Under the pieces are notes generated by a model. That model had not been told where the DNA came from. It searched no databases and saw only the letters and a list, made by a program, of their open reading frames with translations. DNA of 64,000 bases. Origin: an uncultured Kiritimatiellota bacterium. Its GTDB lineage: Bacteria; Verrucomicrobiota; Kiritimatiellia; RFP12; DVOR01. Shown here piece after piece: positions 8,322-16,007 of the stretch. The stretch spans positions 62,001-126,000 of the forward strand of contig CALXSF010000003.1 in assembly GCA_944391055.1 (NCBI GenBank), given 5' to 3'. Each line of letters begins with the position of its first letter. Positions within the stretch are counted from its first letter, which is position 1. The position numbers and the translations under genes are program-made.

Positions 8322-9770
8322 ATGGAAACGCAGCCCACCGACCAATACCGCGCCCAGCGCATCGCCAACCGCGAGGCCCTCGCCAAGCTGGGCTACGCGC
8401 CCTACGGCCGCGCCTTCGCCCGCACCGGCACCCTCCGCGAGACCCGCGCCGCCTTCGAGGAGGGCCGCGCCGTCGCCGTCGCCGGGCGCATCCTGACCAA
8501 GCGCCGCATGGGCAAGCTCATGTTCATCCATCTGGGCGACGGCACCGACGCCTTCCAGATCCTGCTCCGGCGCGACGCCGTGGGCGAGGAGGCCTACGCC
8601 GCCGCCAAGCTGCTCGACCTCGGCGACATCATCGGCGTCTCCGGCACGCTCTTCACCACGCAGGCCGGCGAGCGGACCGTCCAGGTCGCCGAGTGGACGC
8701 TCCTGTCCAAGGCCATCCGCCAGCCGCCCGAGAAGTGGCACGGCCTCCAGGACCAGGAGGAGCGCTACCGCCGCCGCTACCTCGACCTCATGTCCAACCC
8801 CGAGAGCCGCGCCCGCTTCGACAAGCGCCACAAGATCCTCCTGGGCATCCGCAACTATCTCACCGCCCAGGGCTTCGTCGAGGTCGAGACGCCCATCATG
8901 CAGGCGCAGGCCGGCGGCGCCGCGGCCAAGCCCTTCGTCACCCACCACAACGCCCTTGACCGCGAGATGGTGCTGCGCATCGCCCCCGAGCTTTACCTCA
9001 AGCGCCTGCTCGTCGGCGGCTTCGACAAGATCTTCGAGCTGGGCAAGGATTTCCGGAACGAGGGCATCGACCGCACCCACAACCCCGAGTTCACCGTCCT
9101 AGAGGTCTACGAGGCCTACGGCGACCGAACCTCCATGAAGCGCCTCATCGAGGGTCTGCTCCCCTACCTCTGCGACACCGTCCTCGGCTCGCGGCGCCTG
9201 CCCTACGGCCCCGAGGGCAGGATCCTCGACTTCGAGCCGCCCTACCGCGAGGTCTCCCAGCGCGCGCTCATCGAGGAGCGCATGGGCGCCGACTGGTTCG
9301 CGCTCGACTACGAGACCGCCCGCGCCCGCGCCGCCGAGGCCGGCCTGGAGTTCACCCCCGAGATCGTCGACCACCTCACCCTCTCCCACGAGGTCTACGA
9401 CAAGCTCATCGAGAAGACCCTCTTCCAGCCCACCTTCGTCACCCGCATCCCCAAGCAATACGTCCCCCTCGCCAAGGCCTGCCCCGACGACCCCGCCCTC
9501 GTCGACGTCTTCGAGTTCGTCGTCGCCGGCAAGGAGCTCTGCCCCGGCTACACCGAGCAGAACGACCCCGACGCCCAGCGCGAGGCCTTCGCCCGCCAGG
9601 TCGAGGCCGACGCCGAGCCCACCGACCTGGACTTCGTGGAGGCCCTGGAGTACGGGATGCCGCCCACCGGCGGCCTGGGCCTGGGCATCGACCGCCTCGT
9701 CATGCTCCTCACCGACACCGAGGCCATCCGCGACGTCATCCTCTTCCCCCAGCTCAAGCAGGAGGGTTGA
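8322..9770 (+). CDS. lysS: Lysyl-tRNA synthetase, class II
   Basis: This 482-residue enzyme charges tRNA-Lys in the cytoplasm. An N-terminal OB-fold anticodon-binding domain (about residues 50-140, including GKLMFIHLGDG) precedes the class II catalytic core. Motif 1 is around FVEVETPIMQ, motif 2 is FRNEGIDRTHNPEFT, and motif 3 is GLGLGIDRLVMLLTD. KQYVPLAKACPDDP is a lysine-type lineage insert. It is slightly shorter than the usual ~490-510 residues, mainly at the N-terminus. It is the second gene of the tkt operon and is followed by a strong terminator. Confidence 0.95.
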   Translation: METQPTDQYRAQRIANREALAKLGYAPYGRAFARTGTLRETRAAFEEGRAVAVAGRILTKRRMGKLMFIHLGDGTDAFQILLRRDAVGEEAYAAAKLLDLGDIIGVSGTLFTTQAGERTVQVAEWTLLSKAIRQPPEKWHGLQDQEERYRRRYLDLMSNPESRARFDKRHKILLGIRNYLTAQGFVEVETPIMQAQAGGAAAKPFVTHHNALDREMVLRIAPELYLKRLLVGGFDKIFELGKDFRNEGIDRTHNPEFTVLEVYEAYGDRTSMKRLIEGLLPYLCDTVLGSRRLPYGPEGRILDFEPPYREVSQRALIEERMGADWFALDYETARARAAEAGLEFTPEIVDHLTLSHEVYDKLIEKTLFQPTFVTRIPKQYVPLAKACPDDPALVDVFEFVVAGKELCPGYTEQNDPDAQREAFARQVEADAEPTDLDFVEALEYGMPPTGGLGLGIDRLVMLLTDTEAIRDVILFPQLKQEG

Positions 9771-9790
9771 CCGCCCCCCGCCCGTGCGCG

Positions 9791-9824
9791 AAAAAAGCCC
9801 CCGGCCCAAGGCCGGGGGCTTTTT
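9791..9824 (+). terminator. Rho-independent terminator after lysS
   Basis: An 11-bp GC-rich stem (AGCCCCCGGCC, 9796-9806, with its complement 9810-9820) has a three-base loop. It is flanked by six A upstream and five T downstream, so it could terminate on both strands. Confidence 0.9.
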
Positions 9825-9835
9825 CGTCCCGCCGA

Positions 9836-10018
9836 TCAGCGATAGAGCGCCGCCGCCGTCATCGCGAGATAGCCCTCCGCGCCGAGCGTGGGGAAGGCGG
9901 CGCGCACGGCGGCCTCGAAGGCCTTGGCGTCGGGCGCTTCCCCCTCTTCGACGCCATGGCCGCCTGGGGCGAGGCTTACCGCCGCGCCGCCGACTGACCG
10001 GCCCCGCCCGCGCGGCGG
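9836..10018 (-). pseudogene. Possible gene remnant (3' end of a lost leftward gene)
   Basis: A leftward open frame of about 60 codons ends at the TGA at 9836-9838. Its last 35 codons look protein-like (AFEAAVRAAFPTLGAEGYLA, ending MTAAALYR). It has no suitable start codon and is closed upstream by a stop near 10016. On the other strand a short frame ending FDAMAAWGEAYRRAAD overlaps it. Either may be the tail of a deleted gene, or chance in GC-rich DNA. I see no promoter or ribosome-binding site. Confidence 0.25.
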
Positions 10019-10021
10019 CGC

Positions 10022-11962
10022 TCAGCGGATCAGGAGGCGATAGCCCGGGAGTGCGGGGCCGAGGGCGCCGCGCAGCCCGCCGAGCGGTCGGCCGTCGAGG
10101 CCCGTCTCCGGGCAGACATGGCCTTGCCCGTCGCAACGTTCCTCGGCGTTTGGGCGCCAGGCCGTCTCGACCTCGGCACGGTGGCCGCCGAAATCCAAGT
10201 ACCAGGCATCCATCGGAAGCGTCCCCGCGAAGGTGCAATGCGTCCGCTCGCACTCCTGAAGGGTGGCGTTTGTGTCCGGGAAGAGGCAGCAGACGAGCAC
10301 GCAGAAGGAAGCGGCCTTGCCGTCCCTGCCGCCTTGGAGGACGCAGCCGCGCAGGGTGGGCATCCCGCCCGTGCCGCTGAAGGTGACCAAGCTGTCGGCG
10401 GCCCCCGCGCCCTCAAGCCAGAGGCCGTCGAGGGTGGCGTCGCTCCCGAGGACGAGGCGCGCGCCGTCGGCGAAGGTCAGGCGCGAGGGGCGGTTCAGGG
10501 GGTCGCGCGCCCCCGTGGCGGGGTCGTGGCCGCCTTGGAGGGTGAGGCCGACGGGGATCTCCAGCGTCTCGCCGAGGGCGTAGTCGCCGGCGGCCAGGTG
10601 GATGGGGTGGACGGCGTCGGCCCGCGCCAGCGCGTCCCTGAGCGAGGCGGCGGTCTCCCAGGAGCGCCCGTCGCCGCCGCCCTCGGCGGTCACGAAGACA
10701 GGGTTGGGCGTCAGCGCGAAGTCCGCGACGGCGCCGGCGTAGGCCAGCTCGAAGTAGGCCGCCTCGCCCTCCCCGGGCTTGTCGTTCTTGTGCGCCTCGT
10801 CCCAGGCGGCCTGCTTGGCCTCGCGCGTCGGGTCGTCCACGTGGCTTTCGACCGTGACGGTCTGCGCGGGGGCGTCGGCGTAGCCCTCGGCCTGGACGGT
10901 GAGGACGTAGCGGTCGGCGGGGTAGGGCTCGGCGGGGTCGTCCACCGCGTCGGCTGAGGGTTTGGGCAGGCCGGCGAAGGCGTAGCAGCCGTTCGCGTCC
11001 GTGGTGGCGGCGCGCGTGGTCTGGCCGCCCTCCGCGCGCAGGGTCACCGTCGCGCCGGGGACGGGCGCCTGGCCGTCGGTCGCCACGCGCCCGACGATGA
11101 CGCCCCCGAGGTCGGTCGGGAAGACGTTGGGATAGAAGGCGAAGCCCTCGTCGGCCAGTTTGTCCAGATCCCACCAGCGCCCGCTGGCGCTGCCCCAGCC
11201 CTTGTCCACGTGGAACCACTCCTTGCCGTCGGCGTCCACACCCCAGCCGTCCACCACGATCATGTGCCCGCTGATCTGGAGCACCGTCGGCGCCTCGGCC
11301 TGCGCCCCCACGCGCAGGAGGCGGCGCATCAGGTCGGGCCAATAGGGCACCATGGCGCCGCTCCGTTGGATTTTGCTGTACATCGCGCCGTCCGCGAAGC
11401 CGCAGTAAGCCTTGAAGTCCTCGACCTTGATGGTCCCCGCCGCCCCCAGCGCGGATTGGTAGTTCACCTTCCCGAGGAGGCCGAGGTTCCACATCAGCCG
11501 CGCGACGGGGATGTCCTTCAGGCCGTCCGCCGTGTCGAGCGTCTGCTTGTCGCGCACCGCCGCCCAGTCATACGCGCCCGGCCAGGACGCGCGCGGCACG
11601 TCCTCCGCGCCGTAGCCCACGGCGCCCTCGAAGGGCTCCGGCTCCCAGCCCTGCGCGGGGACGCCGTGGCTGAGCGCGTGATAGGCCAGCACCTGCCCCC
11701 ACGCCAGGGGGTCGCAGCCGCAGACCGCGCCGTCGATGCCCGACCTGCCCGCGCCACCCACGTAGCCGCTTAGGTCTTTCTTGCCCACGTAGGCATTCAG
11801 CTCGGCGGCCTGGTCCCAGTCGGTCGCCGCACAGCGCGGCGCGACGATCGCGAAGTCCGGCGCGTCGCCCTGCGCCAGCTCCGTGCCGGCGGCCCCGGCC
11901 GACCCCGCGCCCGTCCAAACCGCCGCGCTCAGCGCGGCCCCCAGCAATGCGATCCTATCCAT
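10022..11962 (-). CDS. Secreted C10 (streptopain-like) cysteine protease with C-terminal beta domains
   Basis: This 646-residue protein starts with a signal peptide (to about residue 25, ending GSAGAAG). The next 260 residues resemble peptidase family C10. The Cys nucleophile is in CDPLAWGQVLAYH, aligning with the family CxATAxxQ..YH motif. The catalytic His is in SGHMIVVDGWG, followed by WFHVDKGWGSASG. After this come a carboxypeptidase-regulatory-like fold (GVIVGRVATDGQAPVPGATV ... CYAFAGLP) and a right-handed beta-helix-like segment (HLAAGDYALGETLEIPVG) with several Cys. It is probably exported and may act on host or dietary protein. The first residue after the Cys differs from most members, so activity is inferred. 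It is transcribed alone, away from the M42 peptidase gene. Confidence 0.78.
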   Translation of the reverse strand: MDRIALLGAALSAAVWTGAGSAGAAGTELAQGDAPDFAIVAPRCAATDWDQAAELNAYVGKKDLSGYVGGAGRSGIDGAVCGCDPLAWGQVLAYHALSHGVPAQGWEPEPFEGAVGYGAEDVPRASWPGAYDWAAVRDKQTLDTADGLKDIPVARLMWNLGLLGKVNYQSALGAAGTIKVEDFKAYCGFADGAMYSKIQRSGAMVPYWPDLMRRLLRVGAQAEAPTVLQISGHMIVVDGWGVDADGKEWFHVDKGWGSASGRWWDLDKLADEGFAFYPNVFPTDLGGVIVGRVATDGQAPVPGATVTLRAEGGQTTRAATTDANGCYAFAGLPKPSADAVDDPAEPYPADRYVLTVQAEGYADAPAQTVTVESHVDDPTREAKQAAWDEAHKNDKPGEGEAAYFELAYAGAVADFALTPNPVFVTAEGGGDGRSWETAASLRDALARADAVHPIHLAAGDYALGETLEIPVGLTLQGGHDPATGARDPLNRPSRLTFADGARLVLGSDATLDGLWLEGAGAADSLVTFSGTGGMPTLRGCVLQGGRDGKAASFCVLVCCLFPDTNATLQECERTHCTFAGTLPMDAWYLDFGGHRAEVETAWRPNAEERCDGQGHVCPETGLDGRPLGGLRGALGPALPGYRLLIR

Positions 11963-11979
11963 GCCGACAGTCTAACAAA

Positions 11980-12013
11980 GCGCGCCCCGCGGCTCAAGCG
12001 CCGCGGGGCGCGC
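11980..12013. repeat. Perfect inverted repeat between divergent genes
   Basis: Two 14-base arms (GCGCGCCCCGCGGC and its complement) flank the six-base loop TCAAGC. The repeat lies between the starts of two divergent genes and is followed on the + strand by TTTT and then an extended -10. No gene upstream on the + strand needs terminating here, so it may be an operator or a transcript hairpin affecting the divergent pair. Confidence 0.55.
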
Positions 12014-12016
12014 TTT

Positions 12017-12025
12017 TGGTATACT
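12017..12025 (+). promoter_or_regulatory. Extended -10 promoter of the M42 peptidase-nadC-coaX operon
   Basis: TGG directly precedes TATACT (12020-12025). No good -35 is visible, because that position is occupied by the right arm of the inverted repeat. The first gene starts at 12054 after a GAGGA ribosome-binding site. Confidence 0.55.
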
Positions 12026-12053
12026 GGGCCGTCAATCGCATGAGGACAGTGTC

Positions 12054-13136
12054 ATGTTGAGCAAGAAGGCTTTGACGTTTCTGAGGGAGTTGGTGGCGTG
12101 CCGCGCGCCGAGCGGGTTCGAGCAGGACGGCCAGCGGCTGCTGGCCCGTTATCTGCGCTCGGCGGGGGTGGCGAGCGCCTTCGACGTGCACGGCAACCTG
12201 CACGCGGTGCTGAACGAGGGCGCGCCGACGAAGGTGATGCTGGAGGCGCATTGCGACGAGATCGGCTTCCTGGTGCAGTACATCGACGAGAACGGCTTTT
12301 TGTATCTGATCCCGAATGGCGGGGTGACGGCGCAGACGGTGGCGGGGGAGCGCGTCGTCATCCAGGGGCGCGAGGGGCCGGTGAACGGCGTCTTCGGCGT
12401 GCGCCCGCCGCATCTGATGGGCGCGAAGGAGCGCGAGCGCGTGGCGCCGGCGGATCTTTCGGAGGCGCCGGTGGACATCGGCGCGTCGTCGAAGGCCGAG
12501 GCGGAGGCGCTGGTGGCGTTGGGCGCGCCGGCGGTGGTGGACGCGGGGTGGCGGGAGCTGGCGGGGACGCGCGTCTCGTGCCGGGGGCTGGACAACCGCA
12601 TCGGGGCCTTCATCGCGGCCGAGGTGGTGCGGCGCCTGGCGGAGGAGCCGTTGGCGCCGCTGAACGTGGCGCTGCATTTGGTGGGGAGCGTGCAGGAGGA
12701 GTTGGGGCTGATCGGGGGGCAGACGGCGGCCTATCAGGTGAACCCCGACATCGGGATCTGCCTGGACGTGGGCTTCGCGACGGACGCGACGCCGGCCGAC
12801 CGCCGGAAGATGGGCGACGTGCGCCTGGGCGGGGGGCCGATCCTCGGCGTGGGCCCGCTCTACAACCCCAAGCTGCGGGCGCTGCTGGAGGGTGCCGCGC
12901 GGCAGGAGGGCATCGCGCTCCAGCCGCAGGTGCGGGCGCGGGCCTCGGGGAACAACGCCTTTTCCATGCGGACGCAGCGCGGCGGGGCGGCCGTGGCGCT
13001 GGTCTCCATCCCCCTGCGCTACATGCACAGCCCCGTGGAGGTGGTCGATTTGGCGGACGTGGAGAAGATCGTCCGCCTGCTTTGCGCGTTCGTCGGCGGC
13101 CTGCCCGCCAAGCCCGACCTGACGCCCGAACTCTGA
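12054..13136 (+). CDS. M42-family metallo-aminopeptidase
   Basis: This 360-residue M42/M18-clan peptidase belongs to the glutamyl aminopeptidase/FrvX family. Metal and catalytic motifs are visible: LEAHCDEIGF, CRGLDNRIGAF, the acidic SVQEELGLIGGQ, and HSPVEVVDLADVEK near the C-terminus for the last His ligand. M42 enzymes are large cytoplasmic tetrahedral complexes that trim N-terminal residues from peptides. The usual GTDAG segment reads SGNNAFSMRTQRGG, a moderate deviation. The ATG at 12054 follows a GAGGA site. nadC starts 16 bases after its stop, so the two share a transcript. It was once annotated in other genomes as endoglucanase M; that name is not supported by the motifs. Confidence 0.88.
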   Translation: MLSKKALTFLRELVACRAPSGFEQDGQRLLARYLRSAGVASAFDVHGNLHAVLNEGAPTKVMLEAHCDEIGFLVQYIDENGFLYLIPNGGVTAQTVAGERVVIQGREGPVNGVFGVRPPHLMGAKERERVAPADLSEAPVDIGASSKAEAEALVALGAPAVVDAGWRELAGTRVSCRGLDNRIGAFIAAEVVRRLAEEPLAPLNVALHLVGSVQEELGLIGGQTAAYQVNPDIGICLDVGFATDATPADRRKMGDVRLGGGPILGVGPLYNPKLRALLEGAARQEGIALQPQVRARASGNNAFSMRTQRGGAAVALVSIPLRYMHSPVEVVDLADVEKIVRLLCAFVGGLPAKPDLTPEL

Positions 13137-13152
13137 ACGTGAGAGGATTCCC

Positions 13153-14043
13153 ATGCATCCCAACCCCGCTTCCCTGCCCGACATCACCAAGGACCCGCGC
13201 GCCGTGCTGGCCATCCGCGCCGCGCTGAAGGAGGACATCGGCTCCGGCGACGCCACCACCCTGGCGCTCGTGGGGCCGGACGTCATGGCCACCGGCGAGA
13301 TCCAGGCCCGCGAGGAGTGCTGCGTGGCCGGGCTCAACGTGGCGCTCTTCGTGCTGCAGATGCTCGACCCGACGCTCACCAGCGAGATCCTCATCCCCAA
13401 CGGCGCGGTGGCGCCGAAGGGGAGCGTGCTGGCGCGCTTCACGGGGCGGGCGTGCGCCATCCTCACCGCCGAGCGCACGGCGCTCAACTTCATCCAGCGG
13501 ATGTGCGGCACCGCCACGCTGACCCACCGCTTCGTCGAGGCCGTCAAGCCCCATGACTGCCTGGTGCTGGACACGCGCAAGACGACGCCGTGCCTGCGGG
13601 TCTTCGAGAAGTTCGCGGTGCGCTGCGGCGGCGGCGCGAACCACCGCTTCGGCCTGTACGACCGCATCCTCATGAAGGACAACCACCGCCGCCTCTGGGC
13701 CGGCGGCGACCCCGACCGGCTGGATCTGGCCGTGGAGGCCGCGCGCAAGGCCTATCCCCTGCTGGCGGTCGAGATCGAGGTCGAGAGCCGGGCGGAGCTG
13801 GAATCGGCCCTCCGCGCGGAGCCCGAGTGGATCATGCTCGACAACATGCCGCTGGACCTCATGCGCGAGTGCGTGGGCATCGTCCGCGCCTCCGGCAAGA
13901 AGACCCGGCTCGAGGCCTCCGGCGGCATCAACCTGCAGACCGCCAACGCCATCGCCGCCACGGGCGTGGACGCGCTGAGCGTGGGCGCGCTGACGCATTC
14001 GGCCCCGAGCGTGGACCTGGCCCTGGAGTGGAGCGCCATCTGA
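13153..14043 (+). CDS. nadC: Nicotinate-nucleotide pyrophosphorylase (carboxylating)
   Basis: This 296-residue quinolinate phosphoribosyltransferase converts quinolinate and PRPP to nicotinate mononucleotide, the entry to de novo NAD synthesis. Diagnostic segments are LKEDIGSGDATT, FTGRACAILTAERTALNFIQ, LDTRKTTPCLR (PRPP/quinolinate binding), KDNH and EASGGINLQT. Length is normal (about 280-300). Its TGA shares a base with the ATG of coaX (TGATG), indicating coupled translation. nadA and nadB are not in the window. Confidence 0.95.
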   Translation: MHPNPASLPDITKDPRAVLAIRAALKEDIGSGDATTLALVGPDVMATGEIQAREECCVAGLNVALFVLQMLDPTLTSEILIPNGAVAPKGSVLARFTGRACAILTAERTALNFIQRMCGTATLTHRFVEAVKPHDCLVLDTRKTTPCLRVFEKFAVRCGGGANHRFGLYDRILMKDNHRRLWAGGDPDRLDLAVEAARKAYPLLAVEIEVESRAELESALRAEPEWIMLDNMPLDLMRECVGIVRASGKKTRLEASGGINLQTANAIAATGVDALSVGALTHSAPSVDLALEWSAI

Positions 14044-14798
14044 TGCGCCTGCTCTGCGTGGACGTCGGCAACACCTCCACCGCGCTGGGCCTCTACGAGG
14101 ACGGGGCGGTCTCGCGGGTGACGCACGTGCCGGGGGGGATCCTGGCGGATCCGGAGGCGTGCGCCGGGCATATGCGGCGCATCGCCTCCGACTACGTCGA
14201 GGGCGTGAGCATCGCCTCGGTGGTGCCGAGGGCCAACGCCCGGTGGCGGCGGCTGACGCGCGAGACGCTCGGGTGCGCGCCCCGCTTCGTGGGCCACGAG
14301 AGCCCGTTGGGCTTCGCGCTGGATTATCCGCACCCCGAGCGGATCGGGGCCGACCGCCTGGCCGACGCGGCGGGCGGGCTGGCGCGTTACGGCGCGCCGC
14401 TCATCGTCGTGGACTTCGGCACGGCGTTGAACTTCGAGGTGCTGGACGCGCGCCCGGCCTACGTCGGCGGCGTGATCACCCCCGGGCTCCCGCTCATGAC
14501 GCGCTATCTGCACGAGAAGACCGCCCTGTTGCCCGAGGTCTCCCTCGGCGGCGAGACGCCGGCGTTCGGCAAGAGCACCGAGGAGGCCATCGCCCTTGGC
14601 GCGCGCGTGGGCTATCGCGGCATCGTGCGCGAGCTGGTGGGGCATCTGCGGCGGCCCTTGGGGGAGGGCGTGCGCGTGGTGGCGACGGGCGGCTACGCCG
14701 GCTGGGTGCTCGACGGCGCGGGGCTGGATTACGTCATCGACCCGACGCTGACGCTCTTCGGGCTGGGGAGGATCTTTGAGAACGGGGGCTCGGACTGA
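14043..14798 (+). CDS. coaX: Type III pantothenate kinase
   Basis: This 251-residue ASKHA-fold kinase performs the first step of coenzyme A synthesis, ATP-dependent phosphorylation of pantothenate. The phosphate-1 motif is VDVGNTSTALG at the N-terminus. GADRLADAAG, VDFGTALNFEVLD (usually DFGTATT) and GGVITPGLPLM match the family. Type III enzymes are insensitive to CoA feedback and often need a monovalent cation. Start and stop both overlap their neighbours by one or a few bases (TGATG), so nadC, coaX and yggT form one coupled unit. Confidence 0.92.
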   Translation: MRLLCVDVGNTSTALGLYEDGAVSRVTHVPGGILADPEACAGHMRRIASDYVEGVSIASVVPRANARWRRLTRETLGCAPRFVGHESPLGFALDYPHPERIGADRLADAAGGLARYGAPLIVVDFGTALNFEVLDARPAYVGGVITPGLPLMTRYLHEKTALLPEVSLGGETPAFGKSTEEAIALGARVGYRGIVRELVGHLRRPLGEGVRVVATGGYAGWVLDGAGLDYVIDPTLTLFGLGRIFENGGSD

Positions 14799-15718
14799 TG
14801 GCAAGCCTGCTCTTCGCGTTCCTGCATCTGCTGGCGTTGGCGTTGGTGGTGCGGCTGACCTTACCGCCGCGCGCCGTGCCGGCCAATCCCTACGCGCTCG
14901 CCTGCGACACGCTGCTCGGCCGTCTGCTTCGGGCGGTGCGCCCGGCGTTGCCGCTGCCCGACAAGTTGCTGTGCGTGGTGCTCCTGGCGCTGGATCTCTC
15001 GGCGTGCGCCGCGCTGCTGACCAAGCTGGGCGGGCCGGAGCTGCCGCTCGGGGGCTTCGCGGTGGCCACGTACCCGGCGCGGGGCTTCCTGGGGTGGCTG
15101 GGGCTGGAGGCGCTGCGCTTCGCGGGGTTCTACCTCGCGATCCTGACGGGCGGACTGCTGTTGCGGCTGTGGCATCTGGGGCGGGCGCTCCCGGGGTACA
15201 CGGGCGACCTGCTGCGGCTGGCCGGCAACCCCTTCACGCGGTTGCCGCTGGGGTGGCAGGCCGCCGGGGTGGCGGCGCTGTCCCTGGCCTATGTGGGCGT
15301 GGCGCTGCTCTTCGCCGACAAGGTGGAGTATCCGGTGGCGGCGCTGATGGCGGAGCTGAGCCGCTCGCTGCCCGGGGCGGCCTCCTTTGCGCCGGGGCTC
15401 TTCGACTTCTCGTCCTACGCCGCGCCGCTGCGGGTGATCCTGTTGGCGGGGCTGACGGTGGTGGACGTGATCGGCAACCTTTCCTACTACGTCTTCCTGC
15501 TGTTGCTGATGCTGCTGCTGGCCACGTTGCTGGGGTCGCGCCCGATGGCCTTCTTCCTCAACGACGCGGTGCGGCTGCTCACCGGCCCCATCCCGCCCCT
15601 GCGCCTGGGGCCGCTCGACTTCGCGCCGGTGGTGGCGCTCTTCGCGCTGAGTCTCATCGAGACGGCGCTGGGGGTGCTGTTGCTGGCCTTGATGCGCGGG
15701 GTGGCCGGTGTGGTGTGA
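14798..15718 (+). CDS. yggT: YggT-family integral membrane protein (two YggT-like halves)
   Basis: This 306-residue, highly hydrophobic protein has about seven predicted membrane segments and begins at the ATG overlapping the coaX stop. The C-terminal part contains LTGPIPPLRLGPLDFAPVVA, which resembles the YggT signature of a Pro-rich loop followed by (G)LDxSP(I/V)VA and a helix. The N-terminal half has a similar but weaker pattern (LLRAVRPALPLPD), so it may be an internal duplication, as in two-domain YggT proteins. The next gene is yggU, the usual neighbour, which supports the call. YggT is linked in some bacteria to cell-division or osmotic phenotypes; its molecular role is not settled. 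Confidence 0.7.
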   Translation: MASLLFAFLHLLALALVVRLTLPPRAVPANPYALACDTLLGRLLRAVRPALPLPDKLLCVVLLALDLSACAALLTKLGGPELPLGGFAVATYPARGFLGWLGLEALRFAGFYLAILTGGLLLRLWHLGRALPGYTGDLLRLAGNPFTRLPLGWQAAGVAALSLAYVGVALLFADKVEYPVAALMAELSRSLPGAASFAPGLFDFSSYAAPLRVILLAGLTVVDVIGNLSYYVFLLLLMLLLATLLGSRPMAFFLNDAVRLLTGPIPPLRLGPLDFAPVVALFALSLIETALGVLLLALMRGVAGVV

Positions 15719-15995
15719 GCCTTGGAAGGGCGGCTGCGCCCTGACCGTGAAGGTGACGCCCCGCGCCTCGCGCGACGCCGTGCTCGGCGCCGAGGCGGGC
15801 TGGCTCCGCGTGGCCCTCTGCGCGCCGCCCGTCGACGGCAAGGCCAACGAGGCGGCGCGCCGTTTCCTGGCCGAGGCGTTGGGGGTGCCGCGCGCCGGGG
15901 TGCGGCTGCTCTCCGGGCAGACCGCGCGCCTCAAGCGCTTCGCCGTGGACGGCCTTGCCCCCGACGAGGCGGCGCGCCGCCTTTCCCCCGCGTGA
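15708..15995 (+). CDS. yggU: DUF167/YggU family protein
   Basis: This 95-residue small protein matches DUF167: LTVKVTPRASRDAVLG, then RVALCAPPVDGKANEA, and VRLLSGQTARLKR. Its structure in other species is a compact alpha/beta fold; function is unknown. The start is a GTG at 15708 inside the end of yggT, an 11-base overlap. A later start is possible because the conserved region begins near residue 12. It ends 12 bases before the converging AT/DH/PPTase gene, with no clear terminator between them. Confidence 0.85.
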   Translation: MWCEPWKGGCALTVKVTPRASRDAVLGAEAGWLRVALCAPPVDGKANEAARRFLAEALGVPRAGVRLLSGQTARLKRFAVDGLAPDEAARRLSPA

Positions 15996-16007
15996 GCGCG
16001 GGGCCGC

